NCBI GenBank assembly: GCA_900539625.1 | Contig: UQCW01000012.1 | Coordinates: 1 to 55,813, forward strand | Source of the DNA: an uncultured Prevotella sp. | Lineage (GTDB): Bacteria > Bacteroidota > Bacteroidia > Bacteroidales > Bacteroidaceae | DNA: 55,813 nucleotides | Direction: 5' to 3' | In this document: one piece after another, positions 33,955 through 42,251 of the stretch | How positions within the stretch are numbered: the stretch's first letter is position 1 | Layout of the letters: the number at the start of each line of letters is the position of its first letter | The notes under the pieces: generated by a model | Seen by the model: only the letters and a program-made list of their open reading frames with translations | The model's database searches: none | Told to the model about the DNA's origin: nothing | Made by a program: the position numbers and the translations under genes

Positions 33955-34193
33955 GGCGGAGTGAGAATCGTGGTCTGAAATCCCAAGCGCCCTGCACAGG
34001 TGTTTTTTATGGCATCTTGAAGCAAGACAAAAAGCGGGCGTTTGAAACAGCAGTCCAAGACACCTGCCACACGTTCAACACACTACGAAAACGCGACAAC
34101 CAGACCATCCCACATTCGGGCAGTGTCTGTCTGTCGCTTTTTTTATAAGCAGGTGTGAGAGATTCACCATCGCCAAACACCATTTTTACGGGT

Positions 34194-34490
34194 ATGAAAA
34201 AGAGAATTGAAAAGGAAAAAAGAATCGTGCTTCTCATGATACGCATTTACTGCCGCGCAAAACACAAACACAGTGACGGCCTATGCCCTGAATGCGAATC
34301 ATTGGCACGGTACGCCTGCCAAAGACTCGAACGCTGCAAGTTTGGCGAACAGAAAACGTCTTGCCAACGATGCCCCATTCATTGCTACAAACAAGAGCGA
34401 AAGGAAGAAATCAAAAAGGTTATGCGATATGCCGGGCCACGAATGGTATGGAAACATCCGCTCACAGCCCTGTGGCATCTTATGCACTAA
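34194..34490 (+). CDS. YgbA-type 'nitrous oxide-stimulated promoter' family protein
   Basis: A 98-aa cytosolic Cys-rich basic protein. The start at 34194 reads MKKRIEKEKRIVLLMIRIYC. Conserved text of the family is visible: LCPECESLARYA, RLERCKFGE, CQRCPIHCYKQE and MRYAGPRM. Eight Cys fall in pairs, suggesting zinc or iron binding. E. coli YgbA belongs to the NsrR nitric-oxide regulon; whether that regulation exists here is unknown and no operator is obvious. The lytic transglycosylase gene starts 79 bases downstream. Confidence 0.88.
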   Translation: MKKRIEKEKRIVLLMIRIYCRAKHKHSDGLCPECESLARYACQRLERCKFGEQKTSCQRCPIHCYKQERKEEIKKVMRYAGPRMVWKHPLTALWHLMH

Positions 34491-34569
34491 AACGACAAAT
34501 GGGAGAAAACGTATTCTTTACAAAATGCACGACATTTTTCCCGCCCCGTACAATATCACCACCAGCAAA

Positions 34570-35805
34570 ATGAAAACAGCCACCCTTTCCATCTTTATGC
34601 TTGCCGTCACCCTCCTTGCCTGCAACAACGGCAAGGAGAAGAACGACAACGGCGCCTTCATGCGTGAGGAAAACACAAAAAGCAATGAGGATTATGATTT
34701 ACAGGAAATCGAAGAATCAGGCGAACTAATTATTGCCACAATGAGCGGCCCCAACACCTATTACGACTATCAGGGCCACCCTATGGGACTGCAATATGCA
34801 TTGGCTGCCGATTTTGCCAACCGGGAGGGACTTGGAGTAAGGGTTGAAACCGCCCACGACACTCTGGAACTCATTAAAATGCTGCAAAATGGCGATGCCG
34901 ACATCATCGCCCTGCCGCTGCCCACTCGGCTAATCAAGGAAAAGGGTCTGAAAGCGGCCGGAGCCACCGACAAAAGTGGCGAATATTCATGGGCTGTCAA
35001 AACAGAATCGAAGAAACTGGCGGAGGCCTTGGAAGCATGGAACACTGAAAATCCCATTGTGTCGGTCTCACGAAAGGAACAACAACGCTACGAGGAACGC
35101 CACCAAGTGAGACGCACCGTACATGCGCCCTACGTCTCACGCGAGAAGGGCATCATCTCCACTTTTGACAACCACTTCAAACAAGCCGCCTCCACAACAG
35201 GATGGGATTGGAAACTCATTGCGGCCCAATGCTACCAAGAATCGGGCTTTGACCCTAATGCGGTGTCATGGGCTGGAGCACGCGGACTAATGCAAATCAT
35301 GCCTCAAACTGCTGCCACATTGGGAATATCTGCCGACCAACTTTATTCCCCCGAAACCAACATCAATGCCGCAGCACGATACATCAAAATTCTCTCATCG
35401 CATTTCAGCGACATCCGATCACGTGAGGAACGCGTGAAATTTGTGTTGGCCGCCTACAACGGCGGACAAGGACACATCCGAGACGCAATGGCACTGGCCA
35501 GAAAATACGGGCACGATGCAACACGATGGGATGATGTTTCTGTTTTCGTAAAAAAACTGAGCGATGTCCGCTATTACCGTGACCCGACTGTGAAATACGG
35601 CTATATGATAGGCAACGAGACATACGACTATGTCTCCAAAGTATTAGAACGCTATCGTTCATACGGCGGAAACATACCTTCCTCTGCAAACGCCCCCAGC
35701 AAACCATCGGGAAACGGAGGGAAGGCAGCCCATAAACGCAACAAGTATTCAAAGGAGCGGAAGATTCTCACGCCGGAAGAAATGGCAGACGGAAACATCC
35801 ACTGA
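34570..35805 (+). CDS. MltF-like lytic transglycosylase lipoprotein
   Basis: A peptidoglycan-cleaving enzyme anchored in the outer membrane. The start at 34570 (MKTATLSIFMLAVTLLAC) gives 411 aa with a lipobox LLAC; the long open frame upstream overlaps the YgbA gene in another frame and is rejected. A solute-binding-like domain (about 45-160, ELIIATMSGPNTYYDYQG) is followed by an SLT domain (about 205-320) with the catalytic Glu in CYQESGFDP, then GARGLMQIMP and AAYNGGQGH. The tail after residue 370 is low-complexity and basic. Confidence 0.92.
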   Translation: MKTATLSIFMLAVTLLACNNGKEKNDNGAFMREENTKSNEDYDLQEIEESGELIIATMSGPNTYYDYQGHPMGLQYALAADFANREGLGVRVETAHDTLELIKMLQNGDADIIALPLPTRLIKEKGLKAAGATDKSGEYSWAVKTESKKLAEALEAWNTENPIVSVSRKEQQRYEERHQVRRTVHAPYVSREKGIISTFDNHFKQAASTTGWDWKLIAAQCYQESGFDPNAVSWAGARGLMQIMPQTAATLGISADQLYSPETNINAAARYIKILSSHFSDIRSREERVKFVLAAYNGGQGHIRDAMALARKYGHDATRWDDVSVFVKKLSDVRYYRDPTVKYGYMIGNETYDYVSKVLERYRSYGGNIPSSANAPSKPSGNGGKAAHKRNKYSKERKILTPEEMADGNIH

Positions 35806-35860
35806 CGATCTGAACTAACACGACAACCTCCACACACCAACGCCATCTACTTAGAAAAAC

Positions 35861-38800
35861 ATGGTTTTAGCCAACGACACGTACAACGACATCCGACGCA
35901 TCATCTGCAGCGACTTACCCATAAATGAAAAATACCGCGAACTATACGGCATTCTGAGCCGTATATGCTCGCAAGAGACCATGAAATCCGACACTGATTT
36001 CTCAGGTCTTTTCTCCAGACTCTACGCCGTGTGCCAAAATGCCGGAATTGACCACCACGATATTGACGCCTTCAGAAGACACGCCCGCCGCATCATGAAC
36101 GGAGAAGAAGCCTGCGATGCAAACGCAGGTGCCCCATTCCGCGATGATTACCACAGGCTGTGTCTTTTCATCAGTCAGTTATACAATATTCCGCTGCCAG
36201 AAGATCTAAAAGGCACAGAAGGAACTGCCACACCAACCCGCAAACATGCCTACAAGAAAGGCCACCGAATTAACAAACTACGCGCCATCATCGTGAACGT
36301 TGGAAAAGAAGCCTTTTCTTGCACCTCAAATCATGGCGACCTATTGATCCACGTGCCGCATCTTTCACGAACGCTGCGCATACTTTCTCCAGGAATGCCT
36401 GTCAACATTTTGGGCGTTGAATTTGAGAACGACGAGAAGCGGACGGCTGAAATGGTCATCATTGACCCCGACTATCTGATTGATGTCAGCGCACTTTCGG
36501 CCTGCATGAAACCGTACGGGGACTCTGCTGAAAGCTATTTTCTGGACATGATTTCCCCAAAAGAGACAACCATCCCCATCATGCTCGGAAACGCAGCCAA
36601 CAGGTTTATGGACGATCTGGTCAACACGCCAGTTGACTTCAACGACAATGAAGCCGTCAACCAGCTCTACGAAGAATCGCTCCACAAACATTTCATGGAG
36701 AACCTGCTGAATTATTCCTGCTTGGACCTTCCGCTGAACAAGAGCTATTTTGACACCCTCAAAGAAACATTCCGAAACATCAAAAGTTCCGTTCAACACA
36801 GATTCCCATCGGCAGAGGTGGGCCTCCCCCTGGAAGACACCTTGCTGGAACCATCCTTCATTTGCGAAACGCTCGGACTGCGCGGACGTCTCGATGTGAT
36901 GGCTGCCAACCACAAGAGCCTTGTTGAATTGAAAAGCGGAAAGGCCGAAGAAAACTACGGACACTTGCAAGGACCACAACGGCAACACGTCATGCAGATG
37001 TCGCTCTATAAAGAAATGCTCCACTATAATTTCTCCATGCCGCGCGACAATGTGAAATCGTTTCTTTTCTACAGCAGATACCCCGTTTTCTACAACCAGC
37101 GCAGCGCTTCCAAAGCAATGACCGAAGCGCTTGAACTGCGCAACGAAATCGTTGTTATGGAGGCAAGAATAAGGAAGGGCAAACTTGGAGAGATGCTCGA
37201 AAATATAAGTAGTGACGCCCTCAATAAGAACGGATTAAGCAATTCTCTGTGGAACAAATATATCCGTCCGCAACTGGAAAATGTCATCCGTCCGCTCCAC
37301 ACCATGTCACCACTCGAACACGACTATTTCACAGAGTTTGCCACTTTCCTGGAGCGCGAAAAATATCTGAGCAAAACGAGCGACAACAGGCCCGACTCAA
37401 ACCGCGCACTGGCATCGACGTGGGCCACTGATCTTGAAACCAAACTGGCCTCAGGAGACATTCTCCCGAATCTGAAAATCAAAAGCACAGATGGAGAGGA
37501 TGGCATTGAATGTATCACTTTCATCATCCCTCACTACGGCAACGACTTCATCGCCAACTTTTCCGTAGGCGAAATGGTGCAGATGTACAAACGAAACTCA
37601 AACCGCGACACGGTGATTTCCTCGCAGCTCATTAGAGGCTATATCGAGCATCTGAACGACAAGGAAGTCACCCTGCGCCTTTCATATAAACAGCGCAACA
37701 AAAAACTGTTTCCGCAAGATGCCTGCTACGCCATAGAACATGATGGCTCCGACACTCCCTTTGCGAGTGCCATGCGAGGCTTGTACAGTTTGCTCACCGC
37801 CCCCGAAGAACGCCGAAACCTGCTTCTGGGCCAACGTCTCCCGAAAACGAGCAGACAAGAGCGCCCACTGCGAGGACATTGGGAAAACGAAAAAACAACG
37901 GAAATCATCCAGAAGGTCAAAAACGCAGATGACTACCACCTGCTTGTCGGCCCTCCGGGAACAGGAAAAACCAGTGTCGCCCTCCGGGCTATGGTTGAGG
38001 AATTTCTCCTTGAAAAAGAAAACACTGAAAACGAATTCGGACTGATGCTCATGGCCTACACCAACAGGGCCGTCGACGAAATCTGCGCCATGCTTGACGG
38101 CATCAAGGCTTCATACGTCCGCATCGGTGGAGAACAAACCTGCGCTGAAGAACATCGCGACCACCTCCTCACCAGACTTTTTGCCAACACGCCACGAAGA
38201 AGCGACGTTGTCCGCAAACTGCAAACCATCCCCATCGTCGTTGGCACTGTCTCAACGCTGAGCAACCACCTGGAACTATTCCGTCTACGACCTTATCATG
38301 CCATCATCGACGAAGCCTCGCAAGTGCTTGAGCCACAAATCCTCGGTTTGCTGTGTGCCAGAGACGCGCAGGGACTGAGCGCCATTCGGAAATTTGTCAT
38401 GATTGGCGACCACAAACAATTACCCGCCGTGGTGCTCCTGCAACCTGGCCAAACCGTCACCAGGAGTCCCCGTCTGCACGCCATCGGACTCACCGACATG
38501 CGCAACTCCCTTTTCCAGCGTCTCCATGCTCTTGCCTGCACAAACGGGCAGGATGAAATCGTCAGTATGCTCGACAGACAAGGGCGGATGCACCCCGATA
38601 TATGCAATTTCGTCAATAACGCATTCTACCAGGGACGCCTGCAAGCTGTCCCCCTGCCCCACCAGCAGTGTTCGCTTCCCACGAGCACGTCGCACGACAG
38701 TTTTTCCCAGTTAGTAGACACAGAAAGAATGGCGTTCATCAACGTGCAGCCTGCCGTCATGCCGCGCAACGCAAAAGCCAATTATGAAGAAGCTGCCGTT

Positions 38801-39205
38801 GTTGCCAAAATCATAAAACGCCTTGTAGACAACAACGAGGAAACGCCATGCTTCCTACAGCACATCGGCATCATCGTGCCGTTCAGAAATCAAATCAGTG
38901 TGATAAGAAATGCCCTCTGCGCATTAAAAATTCCGAACACTGACAAAATCACCATCGACACCGTCGAGTGTTTCCAGGGAAGCCAGCGCGACTACATTAT
39001 CTTCTCCACAACAGTGAGCCGCCCCTACCAAATGGACATTCTTTCCACGCCTACAGAAATAGAAGGGCAAACCGTTGACAGAAAACTCAATGTAGCAATC
39101 ACCAGGGCACGCCTGCAATTCTTCATGGTTGGCAACGCCAAACTGCTTGCAAGCAATGCGGTCTATAAGAGTCTAATTGATAGTATGAAAAGATTTAACA
39201 AGTAG
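35861..39205 (+). CDS. Nuclease-helicase fusion: PD-(D/E)XK nuclease domain plus SF1 (UPF1/Dna2-like) helicase
   Basis: The protein has 1114 aa. Around residues 325-355 a PD-(D/E)XK core is visible (RGRLDVM, then VELKSGKA, followed by a Gln-rich helix HLQGPQRQHVMQMS as in Cas4/RecB-type nucleases). The SF1 helicase has Walker A GPPGTGKTS near residue 697, Walker B IIDEASQ near 815, FQGSQRDYIIFS near 1035 and NVAITRARLQFFMVGN near 1080. The order nuclease-then-helicase resembles Dna2, so I infer DNA repair, Okazaki/flap or replication-fork processing. I could not identify the Dna2 four-Cys iron-sulfur cluster. DUF523 and ogt genes follow (a repair enzyme in the same block). Confidence 0.85.
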   Translation: MVLANDTYNDIRRIICSDLPINEKYRELYGILSRICSQETMKSDTDFSGLFSRLYAVCQNAGIDHHDIDAFRRHARRIMNGEEACDANAGAPFRDDYHRLCLFISQLYNIPLPEDLKGTEGTATPTRKHAYKKGHRINKLRAIIVNVGKEAFSCTSNHGDLLIHVPHLSRTLRILSPGMPVNILGVEFENDEKRTAEMVIIDPDYLIDVSALSACMKPYGDSAESYFLDMISPKETTIPIMLGNAANRFMDDLVNTPVDFNDNEAVNQLYEESLHKHFMENLLNYSCLDLPLNKSYFDTLKETFRNIKSSVQHRFPSAEVGLPLEDTLLEPSFICETLGLRGRLDVMAANHKSLVELKSGKAEENYGHLQGPQRQHVMQMSLYKEMLHYNFSMPRDNVKSFLFYSRYPVFYNQRSASKAMTEALELRNEIVVMEARIRKGKLGEMLENISSDALNKNGLSNSLWNKYIRPQLENVIRPLHTMSPLEHDYFTEFATFLEREKYLSKTSDNRPDSNRALASTWATDLETKLASGDILPNLKIKSTDGEDGIECITFIIPHYGNDFIANFSVGEMVQMYKRNSNRDTVISSQLIRGYIEHLNDKEVTLRLSYKQRNKKLFPQDACYAIEHDGSDTPFASAMRGLYSLLTAPEERRNLLLGQRLPKTSRQERPLRGHWENEKTTEIIQKVKNADDYHLLVGPPGTGKTSVALRAMVEEFLLEKENTENEFGLMLMAYTNRAVDEICAMLDGIKASYVRIGGEQTCAEEHRDHLLTRLFANTPRRSDVVRKLQTIPIVVGTVSTLSNHLELFRLRPYHAIIDEASQVLEPQILGLLCARDAQGLSAIRKFVMIGDHKQLPAVVLLQPGQTVTRSPRLHAIGLTDMRNSLFQRLHALACTNGQDEIVSMLDRQGRMHPDICNFVNNAFYQGRLQAVPLPHQQCSLPTSTSHDSFSQLVDTERMAFINVQPAVMPRNAKANYEEAAVVAKIIKRLVDNNEETPCFLQHIGIIVPFRNQISVIRNALCALKIPNTDKITIDTVECFQGSQRDYIIFSTTVSRPYQMDILSTPTEIEGQTVDRKLNVAITRARLQFFMVGNAKLLASNAVYKSLIDSMKRFNK

Positions 39206-39258
39206 TGCGTTCATTGTTAGTTTATAAATCCAACGTGCTTTAAAACAGCCCCCAAAAA

Positions 39259-39693
39259 ATGAAAATCATAGTAAGTGCCTGTCTGCTGGGGCACAACTGC
39301 AAATACAACGGAGGAAACAACCGCAATCAAGATATCATTGACTTTGTCAGAAACCATGAAGTCCTTGCCTTATGTCCTGAGTTGCTGGGAGGGCTTTCCA
39401 CTCCCCGCCAACCGGCAGAGATTCAGAACGGCATTGTGACCAACGTTGCTGGGGAATCCGTAGACACCCCGTTTCGGAAAGGGGCACAAGCGGCCTTGGA
39501 AATTGCCATCAGAGAAAAAGCGGAACTTGCCATTCTCCAACCGAGAAGTCCGAGCTGCGGTTGCAAACAAATCTATGACGGCACTTTCTCCAGACGCCTA
39601 ATAAAGGGCAAGGGCATATTTGCCCAACTGCTTTCGGAACACGGCATCCCCGCCATTGAGCCCGACGAAGTCAAACACCACGAAAGACGATGA
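39259..39693 (+). CDS. DUF523 protein
   Basis: A 144-aa cytosolic protein, full length for the family. Conserved Cys motifs are SACLLGHNCKYNG at the start, LCPELLGGLSTPR near 40, and SPSCGCKQIYDG near 100. The biochemical function is not established. Its stop overlaps the ogt start by 4 bases (ATGA), so the two are translationally coupled. Confidence 0.9.
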   Translation: MKIIVSACLLGHNCKYNGGNNRNQDIIDFVRNHEVLALCPELLGGLSTPRQPAEIQNGIVTNVAGESVDTPFRKGAQAALEIAIREKAELAILQPRSPSCGCKQIYDGTFSRRLIKGKGIFAQLLSEHGIPAIEPDEVKHHERR

Positions 39694-40226
39694 CCAATCC
39701 CCACATCTGCATCCAGCATTACGACTCGCCATGCGGAAACATCGTCCTGGCTTCAATAGACAACAAACTGTGTTTATGCGACTGGAATGACAGGGCATGC
39801 GCCGAACGAAACAAACAGCGCCTCATGCAACTGCTGAATGCTGATTTCCGAACAGAGACAACCGCGGTGTTGAACCAAGCCCGCAAACAGCTCGACGAAT
39901 ATTTTGCCGGCACACGAATCTCATTCAGGATCCCGCTGTATCCCGTAGGCACGGAGTTTCAAAAACAGGTATGGACCTCATTGCTTGAAATACCATACGG
40001 GGAGACGAAAAGCTACAAGGAAATCGCGCTCAAGCTCAACCATGCCAACGGCATAAGAGCCGTGGCACAAGCCATAGGTGCCAATCGCATCAATATCTTC
40101 ATTCCATGCCATCGCGTAGTCGGCAGCAATCATTCACTGACAGGTTACGCTGGAGGTCTGAAGGCCAAACGGCTGTTGCTGGAAACAGAGAGAAACACAC
40201 GCTTCCCGCACCTTCCATGGCCCTAA
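39690..40226 (+). CDS. ogt: Methylated-DNA--protein-cysteine methyltransferase
   Basis: Suicidal repair of O6-alkylguanine. The protein has 178 aa. The acceptor Cys is in IPCHRVVGSN, the DNA-binding helix region contains IRAVAQAIGANR, and LTGYAGGLKAKRLLLETE completes the domain. The N-terminal part is the small Ogt/MGMT fold. It begins inside the DUF523 stop (ATGA overlap) and is followed by the EFR1 ferrodoxin gene after 37 bases. No Ada-type DNA-binding domain is fused. Confidence 0.94.
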   Translation: MTNPHICIQHYDSPCGNIVLASIDNKLCLCDWNDRACAERNKQRLMQLLNADFRTETTAVLNQARKQLDEYFAGTRISFRIPLYPVGTEFQKQVWTSLLEIPYGETKSYKEIALKLNHANGIRAVAQAIGANRINIFIPCHRVVGSNHSLTGYAGGLKAKRLLLETERNTRFPHLPWP

Positions 40227-40263
40227 CTTCATTCTTAAAAGCACCCAACCACAAGCAAATACA

Positions 40264-41022
40264 ATGAACATTCATCAAATCACATTCAGTCCCACAGGAG
40301 GAACTCGCCGCGTGAGCGAACTGCTGTGCAAAGGCATTACTGATAAGAGCCACACAACAGAGCTCTGCACCAAGGAAAAAGATTTCATCCCACCAAGCAT
40401 CGCCACAGACGACTTGGCGGTGATTTCAATGCCGGTTTATGCCGGCCGTGTACCCGCACTTGCAGTGGAAAGGCTGAAAAAAATCAAATCAAGCGGCGCC
40501 AAGTGCATCATCATTGCCGTTTACGGCAACAGGGCTTACGAAGATGCCTTGGTGGAAATGCAAGACATTGCAACGGAAACTGGCTTTCAGGTTGTAGCAG
40601 CCGTTGCAGCCATTGCCGAACATAGCATTTGCCGTGAGTATGCCACAGGGCGCCCCGACGATGCCGATGCCAGAGAACTGGCCTCACTTGGTGTCGCCAT
40701 CTTTGAGAAGATAAGGAGAAACACGCACTTCAAGTCGCTCACCTTACCAGGCAACCGTCCTTACAAGCAAGGCTGTACCGGGCCTTTCCCAACAGCCAAC
40801 GAACGCTGCACCAACTGCGGAACCTGCGCAAGACTATGCCCAACGGACGCCATTTCCATCGACAGCCCCCAGAAAAACAACACAGCGCTATGCATTGGCT
40901 GCATGCGCTGCGTCTCAGTATGTCCCAATGGAGCAAGAAGTATTGGCGAACGTCTCGCGCAACTGGCAACACATCTCCAGCCTCTCTGCTGCGAGAGAAA
41001 AAATAACGAGATATTCATGTAA
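40264..41022 (+). CDS. EFR1-family flavodoxin-ferredoxin fusion (ferrodoxin)
   Basis: The protein has 252 aa. The N-terminal flavodoxin-like domain starts IHQITFSPTGGTRRV; the C-terminal part has two 4Fe-4S ferredoxin motifs, CTNCGTCARLCPTDAI and CIGCMRCVSVCPNGAR. Likely a cytosolic electron carrier; the partner is unknown. It follows ogt by 37 bases and may be co-transcribed with DUF523 and ogt. The 73-bp tandem repeat begins 44 bases after its stop. Confidence 0.9.
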   Translation: MNIHQITFSPTGGTRRVSELLCKGITDKSHTTELCTKEKDFIPPSIATDDLAVISMPVYAGRVPALAVERLKKIKSSGAKCIIIAVYGNRAYEDALVEMQDIATETGFQVVAAVAAIAEHSICREYATGRPDDADARELASLGVAIFEKIRRNTHFKSLTLPGNRPYKQGCTGPFPTANERCTNCGTCARLCPTDAISIDSPQKNNTALCIGCMRCVSVCPNGARSIGERLAQLATHLQPLCCERKNNEIFM

Positions 41023-41066
41023 AGAATTGTTGACCTATAAGCACAAGCGTCACGATAGAACATTTC

Positions 41067-41212
41067 AAATACAGTGCAAACCGAGAGCAGAGCATCAAAC
41101 TTGTTTGAATGCTTTGACGAGGTGCAGCCTGTGTTATATAAATACAGTGCAAACCGAGAGCAGGGCATCAAACTTGTTTGAATGCTTTGACGAGGTGCAG
41201 CCTGTGGTATAT
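41067..41212. repeat. Two tandem 73-bp repeat units with internal hairpin
   Basis: Units 41067-41139 and 41140-41212 differ at only a few positions. Each contains ACAGTGCAAACCGAGAGCAG, the near-palindrome GCATCAAACTTGTTTGAATGC split as GCAT(c)AAAC/GTTT(g)ATGC, then GACGAGGTGCAGCCTGT and ends in TATAT. Similar 'GCAAACCGAG...GAGGTGCAGCCT' text is, from memory, a dispersed intergenic repeat in Bacteroidales. It lies between the EFR1 gene and a convergent orphan gene. Confidence 0.88.
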
Positions 41213-41267
41213 AAAAATAATTTTGGCCGTCTACTTATCCCTTATATATGCGGTTAAAGGAACAGTA

Positions 41268-42125
41268 TTACTTCTGCTCTTCTATAAAAGCCGCAATTTC
41301 CCCCAAATCTCCAATCTCCTTTGGTAAGACAAACATATTCTTGGGGCTTACATATTTCCTAAAATGTTCCTTTATATCGGCTATTTCTATATCAACAATT
41401 GGGGTGTTAGTATTAAAACCGACTGATTCTATATGACAAAGTTTCCAGTGAGACAATGGGTTTTTCCCAAGGGACTTTGAGTATTTAGCTTTTTCCTTTA
41501 TCTCTTTTGTCGCCATAAAAACAACCGGAAGCTCATTACGCCTCAAAAGGTCTCTGATTTGATTTAAAGTAAATACTTCTCCCTTCAATACATGGCCATA
41601 AATCCACAGAGCAACCGTATTGTCTGCAATAATAATTTCACGTCCAGTGCGATGTATAAAAGCTTGTCCTCGTTTATCCGTCTCTTTACGGACAATCAAA
41701 GGCATACCAAAATCTTCAATCCAATCGTCTATCAGTTTTTCCCATTTATCAATCACATCGGGGTCTATAGACGGGTTATATTTAGATGAGTGCCATAATG
41801 CCCCAATCTCGCGTATCTTTGACCTTATATCGTCACCAACTAAATCTTTGCAAGTTACCTGGTTATGTCCGGGAACACAAGCTTCGTCAATCAAATATGA
41901 GAGAGCACGTTTAGGCGTTACAGGATAATGATATATTCCGTCTTCTTTATAACTTTTTGTTTTTACCACATTAGAAAAATCACGATAAAACTCAGCTTTT
42001 GTAAATTGAAAAACCCCTTGTGGAGTCCGTATGATAAAGACATCAGTATCTTGCAAAGGTTCTATTTCAGTAGCCTTAAAACATAGCCTAGAACTAGTAT
42101 ATTCGATTTTCTTCATATCTGCCAT
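41268..42125 (-). CDS. AT-rich orphan gene, 285 aa, unknown function
   Basis: I do not recognise the family. The soluble protein has 285 aa with no signal peptide or membrane segment. The N-terminal half includes YTSSRLCFKATEIEPL and DVFIIRTPQGVFQFTKAEFY; the C-terminal 70 residues include WKLCHIESVGFN and HFRKYVSPKNMFVLPKE, a His...His...Asn layout that reminds me of HNH-like nucleases, which is only a guess. Base composition is clearly AT-richer than the flanking genes, and the gene is isolated between a tandem repeat and the ppdK terminator, so horizontal acquisition is likely. A native-type promoter element lies at 42140-42147. Confidence 0.7.
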   Translation of the reverse strand: MADMKKIEYTSSRLCFKATEIEPLQDTDVFIIRTPQGVFQFTKAEFYRDFSNVVKTKSYKEDGIYHYPVTPKRALSYLIDEACVPGHNQVTCKDLVGDDIRSKIREIGALWHSSKYNPSIDPDVIDKWEKLIDDWIEDFGMPLIVRKETDKRGQAFIHRTGREIIIADNTVALWIYGHVLKGEVFTLNQIRDLLRRNELPVVFMATKEIKEKAKYSKSLGKNPLSHWKLCHIESVGFNTNTPIVDIEIADIKEHFRKYVSPKNMFVLPKEIGDLGEIAAFIEEQK

Positions 42126-42139
42126 TTTATGATTTTATA

Positions 42140-42169
42140 CAAAGGTAAAAAAGCATCTTGTTTTTCAAC
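42140..42169 (-). promoter_or_regulatory. Promoter of the AT-rich orphan gene
   Basis: On the minus strand TACCTTTG (42147-42140) matches TAnnTTTG. GTTG lies 18 bases upstream as an imperfect -33 element. The start codon is 15 bases from the -7 box, so the leader is short. Confidence 0.55.
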
Positions 42170-42181
42170 AGTCCCTTGCCG

Positions 42182-42226
42182 AAAAATAAAAGTCAGGTAT
42201 CTGAATCCCAGACACCCGCCTTTTAC
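42182..42226 (-). terminator. Terminator of ppdK
   Basis: On the minus strand GGGTGTCTG pairs with CAGATACCT (two wobble pairs) around a small loop, flanked by AAAAG and CTTTTATTTTTC. It lies just beyond the ppdK stop. Confidence 0.75.
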
Positions 42227-42251
42227 TATATTACATTTCAGTATTCAAGGA

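Noticed and set aside
34273..34569. 99-codon N-terminal extension of the lytic transglycosylase frame
   Set aside because: It overlaps the YgbA-family gene in another frame, and a signal peptide with lipobox starts exactly at 34570.
41067..41212. CRISPR array
   Set aside because: Only two units, joined without spacers and with near-complete identity across 73 bases; no cas genes in the window.
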